Source: Isoetes engelmannii | Lineage: Eukaryota; Streptophyta; Lycopodiopsida; Isoetales; Isoetaceae | Reading direction: 5' to 3' | DNA: 22,865 nt | Assembly: GCA_011763485.2 (NCBI GenBank) | Contig: JAANSK020253830.1 | Coordinates: forward strand, 1-22,865 | Shown here: piece after piece, positions 1-9,599 of the stretch | How the letters are laid out: each line of letters starts with the position of its first letter | Numbering within the stretch: position 1 is the stretch's first letter | The notes under the pieces: model-generated | Told to the model about the DNA's origin: nothing | What the model saw: the letters and a program-made list of their open reading frames with translations, nothing else | Databases searched by the model: none | Position numbers and translations under genes: made by a program

Positions 1-540
1 AAATATAAAGACTAAGGATACAAGATCTCTCCAATATTGGAAGATCAAAGAGCCCCTCTCACACTTGGCAGGGTGTAAATGAAAGAAAAACCATATTGAA
101 TGTATGAGTATATGTATGTTTTGATGTAAAATAACCCCCCCAAGGGTCACTCACTAGTCATGTATGGTTATGAACCCCCCTTTGGTTTTGGGGTTTAATG
201 TTTTATTGAAAAAGGTTGTGGCCCTCCATATTTAGCAATGATTGTGTTCTTTTTTTTTTCCTTTTTTGTTTTGGGCTTACACTTGGCGTCGACCTAGAAT
301 ACAGGCGACAGAAGCAGGTCCATTCCAGAATGATCAGACCACGTGGAGTTGCTACGACTTGGTCTGTATGGTTGCTTTTTGTTAGCAAAGCAGACCCAGA
401 TCTCTAGAGTAGATCTCCGGAGCATGAGCCGGTTTCTCCTGTTGCATGCTCCAGGGGGTCCACCTCCACATTTGGAGTTTTTTTTTATCTTTCTTGCTGC
501 TTCCAGGTTGAATCCTTTGCGCTGGCAGTTTGGATCGTTG
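1..540. other. Intergenic, no gene recognised
   Basis: I see no supportable gene here. The stretch has short homopolymer runs (C around 135-140 and 175-180, T around 250-260 and 478-486). Open frames of about 60 codons occur on both strands, but none resembles a known protein or has splice context. It may be old intergenic or repeat-derived DNA. Confidence 0.5.
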
Positions 541-564
541 TAGTTTGCCTTTCCAAATAAGGGT

Positions 565-710
565 CATTGGAGTAAGGCAGCGAAGAGAATGAGATTGGGA
601 ATTGCCCTATATTCTGGGTTTGAGTCCCAGGCTGTTTACATTCTACATTCTAATAGCTCTTGCTCTGATCTTTGCAGGATGGATGAGGGGGTTCAATTCC
701 CCTGTATGTT
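565..710 (+). repeat. tRNA-like (possible SINE) remnant with two T-arm-like stems
   Basis: Two short stems look like tRNA T-arms. At 614-630, CTGGG and CCCAG enclose the 7-base loop TTTGAGT. At 687-703, GGGGG and CCCCT (one G-T pair) enclose TTCAATT. Each contains a pol III B-box-like core, GGTTTGAGTCC (617-627) and GGTTCAATTCC (690-700), one mismatch each from GGTTCGANTCC. No matching acceptor stem or convincing A-box lies at the right distance, so this is not a tRNA gene. A tRNA-derived SINE remnant is the likeliest explanation, but chance is possible. Confidence 0.28.
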
Positions 711-715
711 TTTTC

Positions 716-1084
716 TCTGTGTATTATTAGCCGTCTTCTTACATACATTCTTGTTTAGTGGAGGCTTGGGAAGGGCAAGTGACACAGAATTCACCAGAGT
801 TGAAGCCCCAGTGCTAGAGATTGCAATTTTCTTGAAGTCACATGCAGTCAGAATGGGAAAATGCTTGCTCGCAATTCCTTATAGCCGAGCTGGTTGATTG
901 CATGTGGTCTTTGCGCTGGCTGGAGTAGAGAGCTCCTTCTGATTTGTGGCAAATCTTTCTGATTTGGGCATTGCCACGTGCACGGTGTGGATGCCAGCAC
1001 TTTTTGGAAAAAATTTTAATCCAACGGCCACGTCTTTTATAATTAAAAAAAAAAAAACCCGGAAACATTAGAGTTCAAAATGAT
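716..1084. other. Intergenic, no gene recognised
   Basis: No gene is supported. The stretch holds an A-run at about 1046-1058 and a TCCAACGGCC box at 1019-1028, which matches the plant mitosis-specific activator consensus YCYAACGGYY but is not near an identified promoter. Confidence 0.45.
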
Positions 1085-2165
1085 TAGAATAGAATAGAAT
1101 AGATTTCTTATCATCCACGGAGATCAATTGGTCTATGGGACCTAAACAAAGAGAGCAGCAAGCCGATTATTGTCAGGGTTAAAAAACACCCGCCCCGAAG
1201 GGGTTTTCGAGGGAAAAACCTTGGCAGTAATAAGTATGCTGGCATACTGTACAATAATATAGTGCCATTCAATATCGCACAAGCGGACACAACTGAGTCC
1301 GTGTATCCATTACCTCTTGAAGATATGAGCCTAGCAAACCTACAGAGGCCGCGTTCAATAGCTCATGCAATGGCTGGCCAGGCACAACTAACTGAACATA
1401 CCGTGCTCGGATATGATCGAATGATGGGCAGGTCTGAAATGCATGGCATTCATCTTCAATAGCTCCATGTTGGCAACACTGACAGATACTGTCCTCGCAT
1501 GCCTCCCAGGTCCATCGGCCTGTCTCAATCCCACTGGCCACGTTTGGGAGGCCATTGAGTTATGATTCTTCAAACAAATCAATCCGGAGGCAATGTGCAC
1601 CCGTGAAGCTATCAGTCTGCGCCTCTTCATAGGCAAATAAGTACACAAATAGTGTTGTGGGCCTCGGGTGGACATGGGATTGACCTGCTGCCGATAGTGT
1701 ACCAACTTGACGTGTGCCAGTGCATCTGCATCCCAGAGTTTGCTAAGGAAGCAAGCCTCAAGATACTCCCTCAATTGATCATATGGTCCTTCTCTGTTCG
1801 TACGTGCACACGCCTGTGTGTCTGTACATTCCATCGAGACCCACTGAGCTTGCTTGTTCTTCCAGTAGGCTTTGCGGCGTTGTGGGCCCATTGCTATAGC
1901 TAAAACAAGATTGGGCAAACGGGCATCCCCCATACCAATTACCTTCAGGAAGTAAATAATATGACGGTCCAGTGCGGTCCTCTGAAGGGGTAAGAAACCG
2001 TCTCCTGTAGCAGGATCTGATATGGAACTGTGGACTTCACCCCAAGTGCCAAGAAGGCCTTTTGTACCTGTTCCAGATCATTCTAGGTGGCGAGGGATAT
2101 TACCGGACCCCACACCTCCACCCGTACAAGAGAACAGGCTCGACCAAGACCCTGAATAGGTGTGC
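1085..2165 (-). mobile_element. LINE (non-LTR retrotransposon) 3' remnant, reverse transcriptase C-terminus
   Basis: Reading leftward from about 2165, the translation has features of the C-terminal part of plant LINE reverse transcriptases. First comes an LFRVLVEPVLLYG segment followed, after a frame change, by EVWGP, matching the family's LYGVEVWG block. Next is a region around MGDARLPNLVLA (about 1933-1898). Last is a zinc-knuckle-like block near 1510-1400, C-x2-CC-x7-DECHAF-x2-CPSFDHIR. The frame changes at least twice (near 2120 and 1540), so the copy is dead. Downstream on the same strand is a TATTC-type pentamer tract (about 1085-1103), a plausible simple-repeat tail of the kind some LINEs end in. 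The 5' part of the element is absent. Confidence 0.72.
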
Positions 2166-2452
2166 TTAATGACTGCAAGCATACAACTCTGCCTTGTGAC
2201 TGTTGTTCCGCATGACATACAGTGCTTTCCAGCTGTGACGTGTAATATGATGGAAGCGTAGTGCTCTAGATCTCAACATTATTATAAACATCCCCAACCA
2301 ACGTCGTCGAATTGAAAATGTGGAGAAAATATAATCATTTGTGGCGTTTTGTAAGATCATGGCCGTCGGATCTAAATGCTAAGTTGTTGTGGACCTCACT
2401 ATTATCTTTTACTTTTCACATGTAAATAATTTGACGAATTAAGCTTTTGGCT

Positions 2453-3864
2453 ATGGCGTCTCCGGCAGCAGCTATGGCGGGCTGGGCCGATTCTATAGAC
2501 CGTCTTTTGGACGAATCTGCTCGTTACACCACTGCTTTGAGAGCAGCCTTTGTGCGTTACCAAACTCCACCACCAGGCAACTGTATTCCAAAGAATTTGC
2601 TTTTGCCTGCACTCCAGTTCTTCGTTCAGGTAAGGCTTTAACCCGTCTTTTTCTATTTTTATTTTTTGTCCTAGATGAACTTAATTGGCAATGCATACGG
2701 AGGACGGAATGATTCTTTCTTTCTGCCAATGCAACCCCTTTTCCAGACTAGGTATCATAAAAGGGGTTTGTCAGATTCAAAAGCTGTAGATTAAAGATGC
2801 TCAAATTGCATAGAATCTATTCATCTCGTTCAAAAATTGCGATCGACCTGCCTTTTATGCATCCAATATATGCTATTCCTTTTATAAACAACACGTTTAT
2901 CTTAACCTTACACTTTCGACGCTGCTTTAATTACGCGCATGATGGTCTTTATCACTTCAGCTCACACATGCTTAGCGACATGTTGTTGACTATCAAGAAT
3001 ATGCAGTTCACTAGACATAAAGCAAGGTTGAAAACAATAATCTTCCTTGATGCAGCATGCCTTCAACCTGTGGTCAGTCAAGTGGCCACGGTTCTAGCAA
3101 AATAATGCTTCTCTGTTGTTTTCTTAGACAAGCCAGAAGCTGAAGAAAAATTGAATGGTGGTCTTGTTGAATCTGCTAGTTGCATTTAGTCCGTGTGATT
3201 AGAAGGAATATAGTTTCTGCATAGGCATCAGAACTTGTAGTGCAGCATTATATATGTGCCGTGTTACTCAACAAAACCTTCAGTTTTGGCACATTCTGCT
3301 TGGCTATTAAGCATTACTTTTAGAGTCTATACAGATATAATTCAATGGTTGTTAGAGAGTTAGTACATGCTCATATAGTACATCATTAAGTAATTATTAC
3401 AGCCAGTAAAACATTGCCAATGAGCACATGTCGCATTAGTATGACAAAGTTATTTGCACCTAAAGTTGAATACAATGTGACTGATTGTTACCCTGCAATG
3501 CTGTTTTGTACAGACAATCCAGGAGGAGTTGGATCCGAAAGCAGGGAAAATTTGCCTAAGGCCCATATTTCAAGAGGATATAGATGCCATATTGGAGGGT
3601 GATAGCGCGATTGATATTGAGCAACCTATTGACATTGATCATTTTGATAAGGTTGCCAAGAAGATGTTAAAACGCATTGCACTGGATAGGGGTAAACGGT
3701 TGGGCTTTTTCGTGGTAGGGGGTGTTTTACTTGTGCACATAACCAAGAATACTCTGAAGAAGGTACCCTTTATAGGACCACCAATTTGTTCACTTCTTAA
3801 CATTGTCATGCCAACCACGTTAGTGGGCCCTGCCGTGGGGGTTGCTGGGGCTATGTATTTATAA
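2453..3864 (+). CDS. Two-exon gene for a 175-residue protein with a hydrophobic C-terminus, unrecognised
   Basis: Exon 1 is 2453-2629 and exon 2 is 3514-3864. The intron begins GTAAGG and ends TTTTGTACAG, and joining keeps the frame (phase 0). I chose ATG 2453 as the first ATG of the open frame; a second, ATG 2474, is 7 codons in. The protein starts Ala-rich (MASPAAAMAG), followed by a likely amphipathic helix (about residues 11-37) and an acidic middle (about 80-104, rich in Asp, Glu and Ile). A basic stretch (about 108-121, KKMLKRIALDRGKR) precedes a hydrophobic segment (122-135). Another hydrophobic, Gly/Pro-rich stretch (144-175, including PFIGPP) runs to the stop. Two membrane-associated segments are plausible. 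I do not recognise the family. The clean splice and open frame argue for a real host gene. It converges on the PIN gene. Confidence 0.72.
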
Positions 3865-4825
3865 AGGGCCAAAACTAAACTCTGGACTGGTTAAGGATGC
3901 TTTTCAGCATCTACTTTGACAACCTGGCTTGCCACATACCATTTTATGAAGCGCTATATATTTTATCAGGATCTGGCAGCTCCGTCATAGGACAATGTAC
4001 TACATTTGTGGAAGGTTTCACTGCACACTTTATCAGGACCTGTGAGCTTCATAAGATGATGTATATTATCAACAGCATATTGGGTTGCATTGTATGTATG
4101 AACAAGGTATTTTATCTATGTATGAGCATGAACAAGGTTTTTATGCCTTTTCACAGTTTCTGAGAAGATCATAAATGTGTCAGTGGGATGTCTTTGGTAT
4201 TTATAATAGCAAGACAAAAAATTACCTGCAATGGGGGGCCACATCTGGTATGTAACCTTGGAGAATGTTTAATAGAATTTATGTCATATGGCTATTGTTG
4301 TCGCGATCATTAACTATACCAGCAATCTAAACAGTTCAGACAACTGTGGTATCAAATCTTAAAAAAAGTTACTATGTTAAACATGAATCATGATAAGATA
4401 AAAGGGAGGAGTACAATGACTGCTACCTGTAAATAGAATTGATGATGATAATATAGTTTCCTTTCATATTCTTGGAAAATTAATTTTGGCATGACACCTT
4501 AACATTGTATACACACAAGATGACTTCATGTTGTTTTTACTGTGATAGAAAACCTTCGCTAGTGGAAAACAGGCTATATGTCTTGGAGCTTGTTACAGTC
4601 CTGTCAGTCAAACCGGAAAGCTGCAACTAATGCCCAAACTTGGAAACTGAGGCCCACCATCTGGAAGATATCTTTGATTTGCTCGTGGGAATATGGTTTT
4701 GTGTCATCGTCTTCAGCTTGAATCAAGCCAAAACAATGGCAGAGCTACCCATAGGTAAAGGGCTTACTCAAAATGTGGCTGAGAATATATCCAATGGCTA
4801 AAAGCTAAATTCTGTGGGGTTCTTT
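3865..4825. other. Tail-to-tail intergenic spacer
   Basis: This spacer separates the 3' ends of two convergent genes and must contain both 3' UTRs and polyadenylation regions. It is AT-rich. I see no gene, repeat family or clear terminator; small open frames such as the one at 3897-4163 have no recognisable content. Confidence 0.5.
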
Positions 4826-7800
4826 TCATATCCCCAGCAGAATGTAATACAGAAGCGTAATTGGCAGGGCCACCAGCATTCCAAAGATCACCCTGCATTG
4901 CAAAAAGACGAGAACATGTGAGCTTCACAAACAGGGCCCATGCTAGAAATTCAATAAGGTGATGAACATACGCTGTGCTGAGGATGTCAGGATGAACATT
5001 GTACTCTTTTGCAAATACAAATGGCACTATTCCTTGGGGTAGGGCTGCCTGCAAATGTATTATGCATTAGTTCTAGAGGAAAACTATAAGATCATAGTAG
5101 ACAATGATCTCTCTCTGGTTCTGGATACCTGGACAATGGCTGCGCGCAAATCTAAGCTTCTAAGACCAGTTACTGCGGATGCGGCTGACATAACAGCCGG
5201 ACCTGCACAGAAACGAACCACCATTCCAATTATTGCCATTTTTGTGCCACATGCTAGGAGTCTCGATTGCAATGCCATGAAGAGTCCTGCAGTTTTCAAC
5301 AAATTAGCATATTAGAGTTTTTCTCTTTTTAATATACTAATTGGTCAGAAACAAAACAGACATGAAGCATTACCCAGGCTAAACATTGCCATCCCGAGAC
5401 CCGCATCCGAAAGTATGGTGATTGATTTTTCTATGATTTTAGGCATGCTAACATGCCACCTGCAGGGAAAAAAATTTATATGATATCTCAGGCTTGTCTG
5501 GAAAAGAAGTTATAAAGATAGATAGATAGATGAATTTTAACGTCCTATAGTTAAAAAGGTTCCAAAAATGTCTAACTTTATATGATATCTCAGGCTTGTC
5601 TGGAAAAGAAGTTATAAAGATAGATAGATAGATGAGTTTTAACGTCCTATAGTTAAAAAGGTTCCAAAAATGTCTAACCTGAGATTATTTAATGTTTTAG
5701 GAAAAGAAGTTATAAATGTCTTATAGTTAAAAAGGTTCCAAACATGTCTAGCCTGAGATCCTTAATATGTAAAATGTCTAGCCTGAGATTCTTAATATGT
5801 TTTAGAATATCTAGGCTAAGTATTATTTAAATGGAAAGAGCAGATCTGTATGATTAGTAAAGAAGATTTAAATATGTGTAGTCTAAATATGCGTGATTAT
5901 AATATATATAGTCTAGCATTATTGAATGGAAACAATCGATATGCATCATTAGGAAAGCAATAATTCTACCTGAAAGAGATTAATGCCCAGGTGAGGCCCA
6001 ACAGGCTGGAATAAGTATTAGGATTTCGGATCAGCTTTCTCCACACCATATCCAGGATCAGCTTTGTCATAACACTGGCAGGAGGTAATTCTCTACCTTT
6101 TCCAGGAAGCCTAGGAGTAAGCGCTGCTGTTGATCCAGACTCATTTTTCTCAAGCTTCTCGGGTTGTTTTGTTCCAAACGTGAAATCATCATGATCCATA
6201 TGGTCCTCATAAACTTGATTTCTTCCTTCTGATGAGACTGCCAAAATGCAGTTAATTTAGGGGTTAAACTGATAAAGATAATGCGCAAATTGGTTCGTAA
6301 ATTGGTACAGATTAGAAGAGTTCCTTACATTCATTAGGTTCTAAGCAGATTATGGGATGAGATCTAGCAAATTATGCATACTAGTAACAATTTCATGCAG
6401 GTTATGAGGCACATTCATTAGATTCTAAGCAGATTATGGGATGAAGATCTAGCAAATTATGCATATTTGTAACAATTCCATGCAGGTTATGAGGCAATTC
6501 CAAGGAAAAGGTTCTCAAATTAGAAATGTCTTCAAATGGAGTGGATCCTACTTTATGATTCTAGAAAATGGTAGTTAACTCCATGCAGATCAGACAAATC
6601 TAGATTATGATATGAATTGGAGGTTCCATGCAGATCAGACAAATCTAGATTATGATATGAATTGGAGGTTAAGAAGAAGGAAATGAAGAGAAGAAGAAGA
6701 AGAAGAAGAAATACCTTCCATTGAGACCTCTTCAGTGGGAGAAAGGACAACAAGTTTAGGCTCCTTAGTGGCAGAATCATGGACACCATAGTCATTTCCT
6801 CCAAAACAGTGAAGCCCTCTTTCAGAAGTAGGCGAGGCGCTAGAACTCCATACAAACATATGCAACTCCTTGGCATCAGTGTCAAATCTGCCACCAGGTT
6901 TGGCCTTGGAATTGGGAGACGCAGGAGCCTGTGGCACTTCCTTATGCATGTGGGATATATCCCCATAGTTCCTCTGCTGAGACCTAGAGTAAGAAATCCT
7001 GGGAGCAGCAGGATGAACATCTTCCCTGCTAGACGAAGATTGAAGGCCAGATTGGAGGCCGTAGCTGCTCTCAGACAATCTGCTGGGCTGATGAATGGGG
7101 CTTGAATTGCCCTTGTTAGCCATCATAAGGTAATAATCGTTCCTGTTGAAGCTGGAATCTCTGGGTGTCATATTTCGGGAAGATTGCAGGGAATAAATCT
7201 CAGCGTTGCTCAGATTTGAAGGCCTGGGAGTGCCCATGACGGACCCCATTGGAGATTTGAGCGAAAGCATATCAATCGCAGAAGCGGTAGATTTTCTAAC
7301 CTTGACATGGAGCTTTCCGTCTTCCCCAATTTGGGCTTCTGTCATAACAGGGTCTCTTCCATCCAAGCTCATTACATCGTGATCTACTTTGAAGGAAACA
7401 ATGGAAGCGGCAGTATCAGGGAATTGATCCATTATTAAGATTCTGGCACTCCGGTATTCATATAAGAACAGTAGCAGAGTATACCAGACTATGCATTGCA
7501 AAACCACGGCCTGCACAACCAGATTTCCATGTACTGGTCCATACATTGCGTATAACAGCGGCACCCCCATAACCAGCGTATTGGGCAGTGTTGCTACCAT
7601 GAAATATGTTATGAACCAGTCCAGGCTTCCCCATTTTGAATACCATACCCAAACTGCAAGTATGACGATGAATACTAGCTTTTGAACTCCGTCTGCTGCT
7701 ACGAATAGAACATTCATCTCGTATGGATTGTTGTTTGCTATGATTTGGAAAGAAAGTAGCGGCACAGCAAATAGAGCTACAAATCTGTTTATCCCTGAGC

Positions 7801-7915
7801 ATTGATCCGGCGATAATAGCTTCCACCATCTTACCGACCCATATGCTAAAATCATAGCTACGTATAACGGCACTACTGCTGCCATCACATTGTAGAAATC
7901 CTTTCCGGTAATCAT
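4826..7915 (-). CDS. PIN: PIN-family auxin efflux carrier (canonical long-loop type), six exons
   Basis: Exons on the minus strand are 7915-6715, 6237-5970, 5459-5374, 5286-5129, 5048-4972 and 4892-4826. All five introns are GT-AG, and joining gives 1857 nt or 618 residues, close to Arabidopsis PIN1 (622). PIN proteins export auxin across the plasma membrane and set its direction of flow. The start [11 protein letters not shown] is the conserved family start; the frame stays open to 7999 but has no family match before 7915. The N-terminal membrane half (about 7-155) includes the [18 protein letters not shown] block and [13 protein letters not shown] long hydrophilic loop (about 160-450) contains two TPRxS kinase-site motifs, at residues 229-233 and 250-254, where long PINs usually have three. 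The C-terminal half carries RNPNTYSSL (471-479, with the NPxxY-type motif), the [14 protein letters not shown] block, and ends in a YYILLGI-like tail. I see no disruption. Which PIN subclade it belongs to cannot be judged without a tree. Confidence 0.95.
5475..5758. repeat. Near-identical 102-bp tandem duplication in PIN intron 2, with a partial third copy
   Basis: Copies at 5475-5576 and 5577-5678 appear to differ at a single position (gatgaatttt versus gatgagtttt). Each contains a short GATA tract. A degraded partial third copy follows at about 5699-5758. The array lies in intron 2, starting about 15 nt from the acceptor of exon 3, so it covers the likely branch-point region. The near identity suggests a recent event. 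Confidence 0.9.
6328..6496. repeat. About 84-bp tandem duplication in PIN intron 1
   Basis: Copies at 6328-6411 and 6412-6496 share the same order of words (cattcattag, ctaagcagattatggg, atctagcaaattatgcat, aggttatgaggca), with a few substitutions and one 1-bp length difference. It lies in the first intron of the PIN gene. Confidence 0.88.
6580..6669. repeat. Perfect 45-bp tandem duplication in PIN intron 1
   Basis: Copies at 6580-6624 and 6625-6669 look identical over 45 bp, beginning tccatgcagatc and ending aattggaggt. On the gene strand they follow a (TTC)n-like tract (about 6670-6710) that sits just inside the exon 1 donor at 6714-6713. Confidence 0.92.
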
Positions 7916-9215
7916 CTTTCCTACCCAGCCCTCCGAATTCCTTACTGGGTACTGTGCATTTTCTGATGAGTCTTGGTAGAAAATAGGATATGGGCTCACA
8001 TATTCTTACTTGGTCTGATAGTATGCAGGATTCGGGCTTCGAATTCTGAGCATTTTCTTGCAAATCTGGATAGAAACAACGAAATTCTTACAACGTCTGA
8101 TCATACAGGGTTGCCCTCAATTCTTGCCGAAAATCTCTTTTTCGGCTCTAGCTGTCGGATTTGGCATTGGCTGCTGCTTTATCCCTCATTCTCACTTTTG
8201 CCGCTTTACAGGAAGGATGGTACGATGACGTCTTTTTCTCCCCAAATCTTCAGCAATTCAAATTTCTGCAGTCTGGGTAGAAGATTCCAAGAAAAAGAAA
8301 CAAAACAAACAGGTTACTCCTCGCTGTTCTGGCAATTTTGGCAACACCAACGATAAAATTGGGCTGCTGTGCAGGAATCCTGAGCTGCGGATTCTTAAGC
8401 AGAAGTGAATCCGTTAAAGGGCACCCTTCAGGCAGAAATTTGCAGACGGAGCCTAAGAATACCTTCTCATGGCTGTGGCTATGGCAATGGCTTCCAGGTG
8501 GGAGCTCACTTCCGGCGGCGCCTTTCCATGGCCAGAGTTAATGTAGTAAGGGCAAAAGCAGTTGCCCATATGCTTTATTTTAAGAAACAGCTCACAGATT
8601 GCATTTGAATGCCATGCCAGCCATAGCCATAATCCGGATAGCTTTCCTCGTCTCAATAAATTACTATATTGTATTGCAGCTACAGACCCAATTTGCGAAA
8701 TGCTGCGAATCAGCTCGCAGATACAGAATTTCGAACTGGGTTTAACGCAATAATAAGGGTTTCAATCAATGCTGATAACTGGAGTGAAAATTTTTCACAA
8801 AGATTGCAGAGTAACTCCTACCCAACTAAGCTCCAGAAAGCTTATTGATCCAAATTTATGGATCTGGGCTTGTTTTAAGTGGAAAAGGTAAGACCGGAAT
8901 CAGATTCACACATGCAATCCGACTGACAGAAATGCTGAATGACCCAGATCGCAAGAGGACGAACATGCATAATTCAGCCAACAGGAAAGCTCCGCCGTAA
9001 GCGGCCTTAACAGGGAAGGGAAAAACACGCATTTCCATAGCCTGCCTGTTCCTTATTATATATAAGACAATTGCATCAAGGGCAGCGTGAATTAGAGCAT
9101 TTTTTGGCAGAGAAAAAGCGGTCCTAGCCCATGCGGCCCATCTCTTTTTCTGCCAGGGCATCGCCGGACTAGCAAGGGTCCAAATTCTGTCTCCCGTTTC
9201 CTTGGATAACATCTG

Positions 9216-9415
9216 GACCGTTGGATTTATACACTTGGTATTTAAACGATGTATTTGATGCCCTTACGGAATGTATTATACGGGCTAGTGTAGCACTGTA
9301 TCTTGTCGTAGCATCTGAACCGTGGCGACAAGATCTTAACGGTTAGAAATTCGTTTGTACGTATGGTAATTAAAGAAAGCTTTCTACGTGACGTGTACGT
9401 GAAACAGCCGTTGGA
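9216..9415 (-). promoter_or_regulatory. Two TCCAACGGYY (MSA-like) boxes upstream of PIN
   Basis: On the PIN strand, TCCAACGGTC (9225-9216) and TCCAACGGCT (9415-9406) both match YCYAACGGYY, the binding consensus of plant three-repeat MYB proteins that act on G2/M genes. In both cases the opposite strand continues GGATTTA. A related motif occurs at 1019-1028, so the sequence may also be a dispersed repeat word. Function here is not shown. Confidence 0.35.
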
Positions 9416-9500
9416 TTTAATTGGCACGTACGCTGGGAGATTCTCTTTTACGAGCCGTGCGTTTGTCACTCGCACGAATCTCTTCCGTGAGAGACACGTG
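9359..9500. promoter_or_regulatory. ACGT cluster with G-box fused to an auxin-response motif
   Basis: ACGT cores start at 9359, 9386, 9391, 9397, 9426 and 9496, six in about 140 bp. The last is a full G-box, CACGTG (9495-9500). It overlaps GAGACA (9491-9496), which on the PIN strand reads TGTCTC, so the gene strand carries the compound site CACGTGTCTC. G-boxes bind bZIP and bHLH proteins, and TGTCTC is the classical auxin response factor site. Compound G-box/AuxRE sites are known from auxin-responsive promoters. It lies about 1.6 kb before the start codon. Confidence 0.45.
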
Positions 9501-9507
9501 GGAAGTA

Positions 9508-9546
9508 GACGGGCAGAGGACGGGCAGATGACGGCCTCTGCCCGTC
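9508..9546. repeat. Perfect 12-bp inverted repeat
   Basis: GACGGGCAGAGG (9508-9519) and CCTCTGCCCGTC (9535-9546) are exact inverted copies around a 15-base spacer that itself repeats ACGGGCAGA. It is adjacent to the G-box cluster. It may be regulatory or a hairpin left by a small mobile element. Confidence 0.8.
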
Positions 9547-9599
9547 GCCTTTTGGCAGGTTTTATGTAACTGAAAGTTGGACTGACTAAAGGCAATTCT

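Noticed and set aside
565-640. Functional tRNA gene
   Set aside because: The T-arm is convincing, but the acceptor stem, D-arm and anticodon arm cannot be drawn.
1388-1933. 181-codon minus-strand frame as a host gene
   Set aside because: Its neighbours in other frames and the zinc-knuckle block identify it as part of a broken LINE reverse transcriptase.
6650-6712. Poly-Ser and leucine-rich extension after VSMEG in the first PIN frame
   Set aside because: It is translated intron. A GT donor at 6714-6713 and joining to exon 2 restore the PIN sequence in frame.
6553-7020. Long minus-strand open frame overlapping PIN exon 1
   Set aside because: It is out of frame with PIN, reads through the intron and its repeats, and has no recognisable domain.
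7916-7999. Open frame continuing upstream of the PIN start codon, giving a longer N-terminus
   Set aside because: The PIN family starts at MITGKDFY or equivalent, and the upstream residues have no family counterpart, so ATG at 7915 was chosen.
8856-9212. 118-codon minus-strand open frame upstream of PIN
   Set aside because: No domain, splice context or start context; it overlaps the TATA candidate and is best read as promoter or leader sequence.
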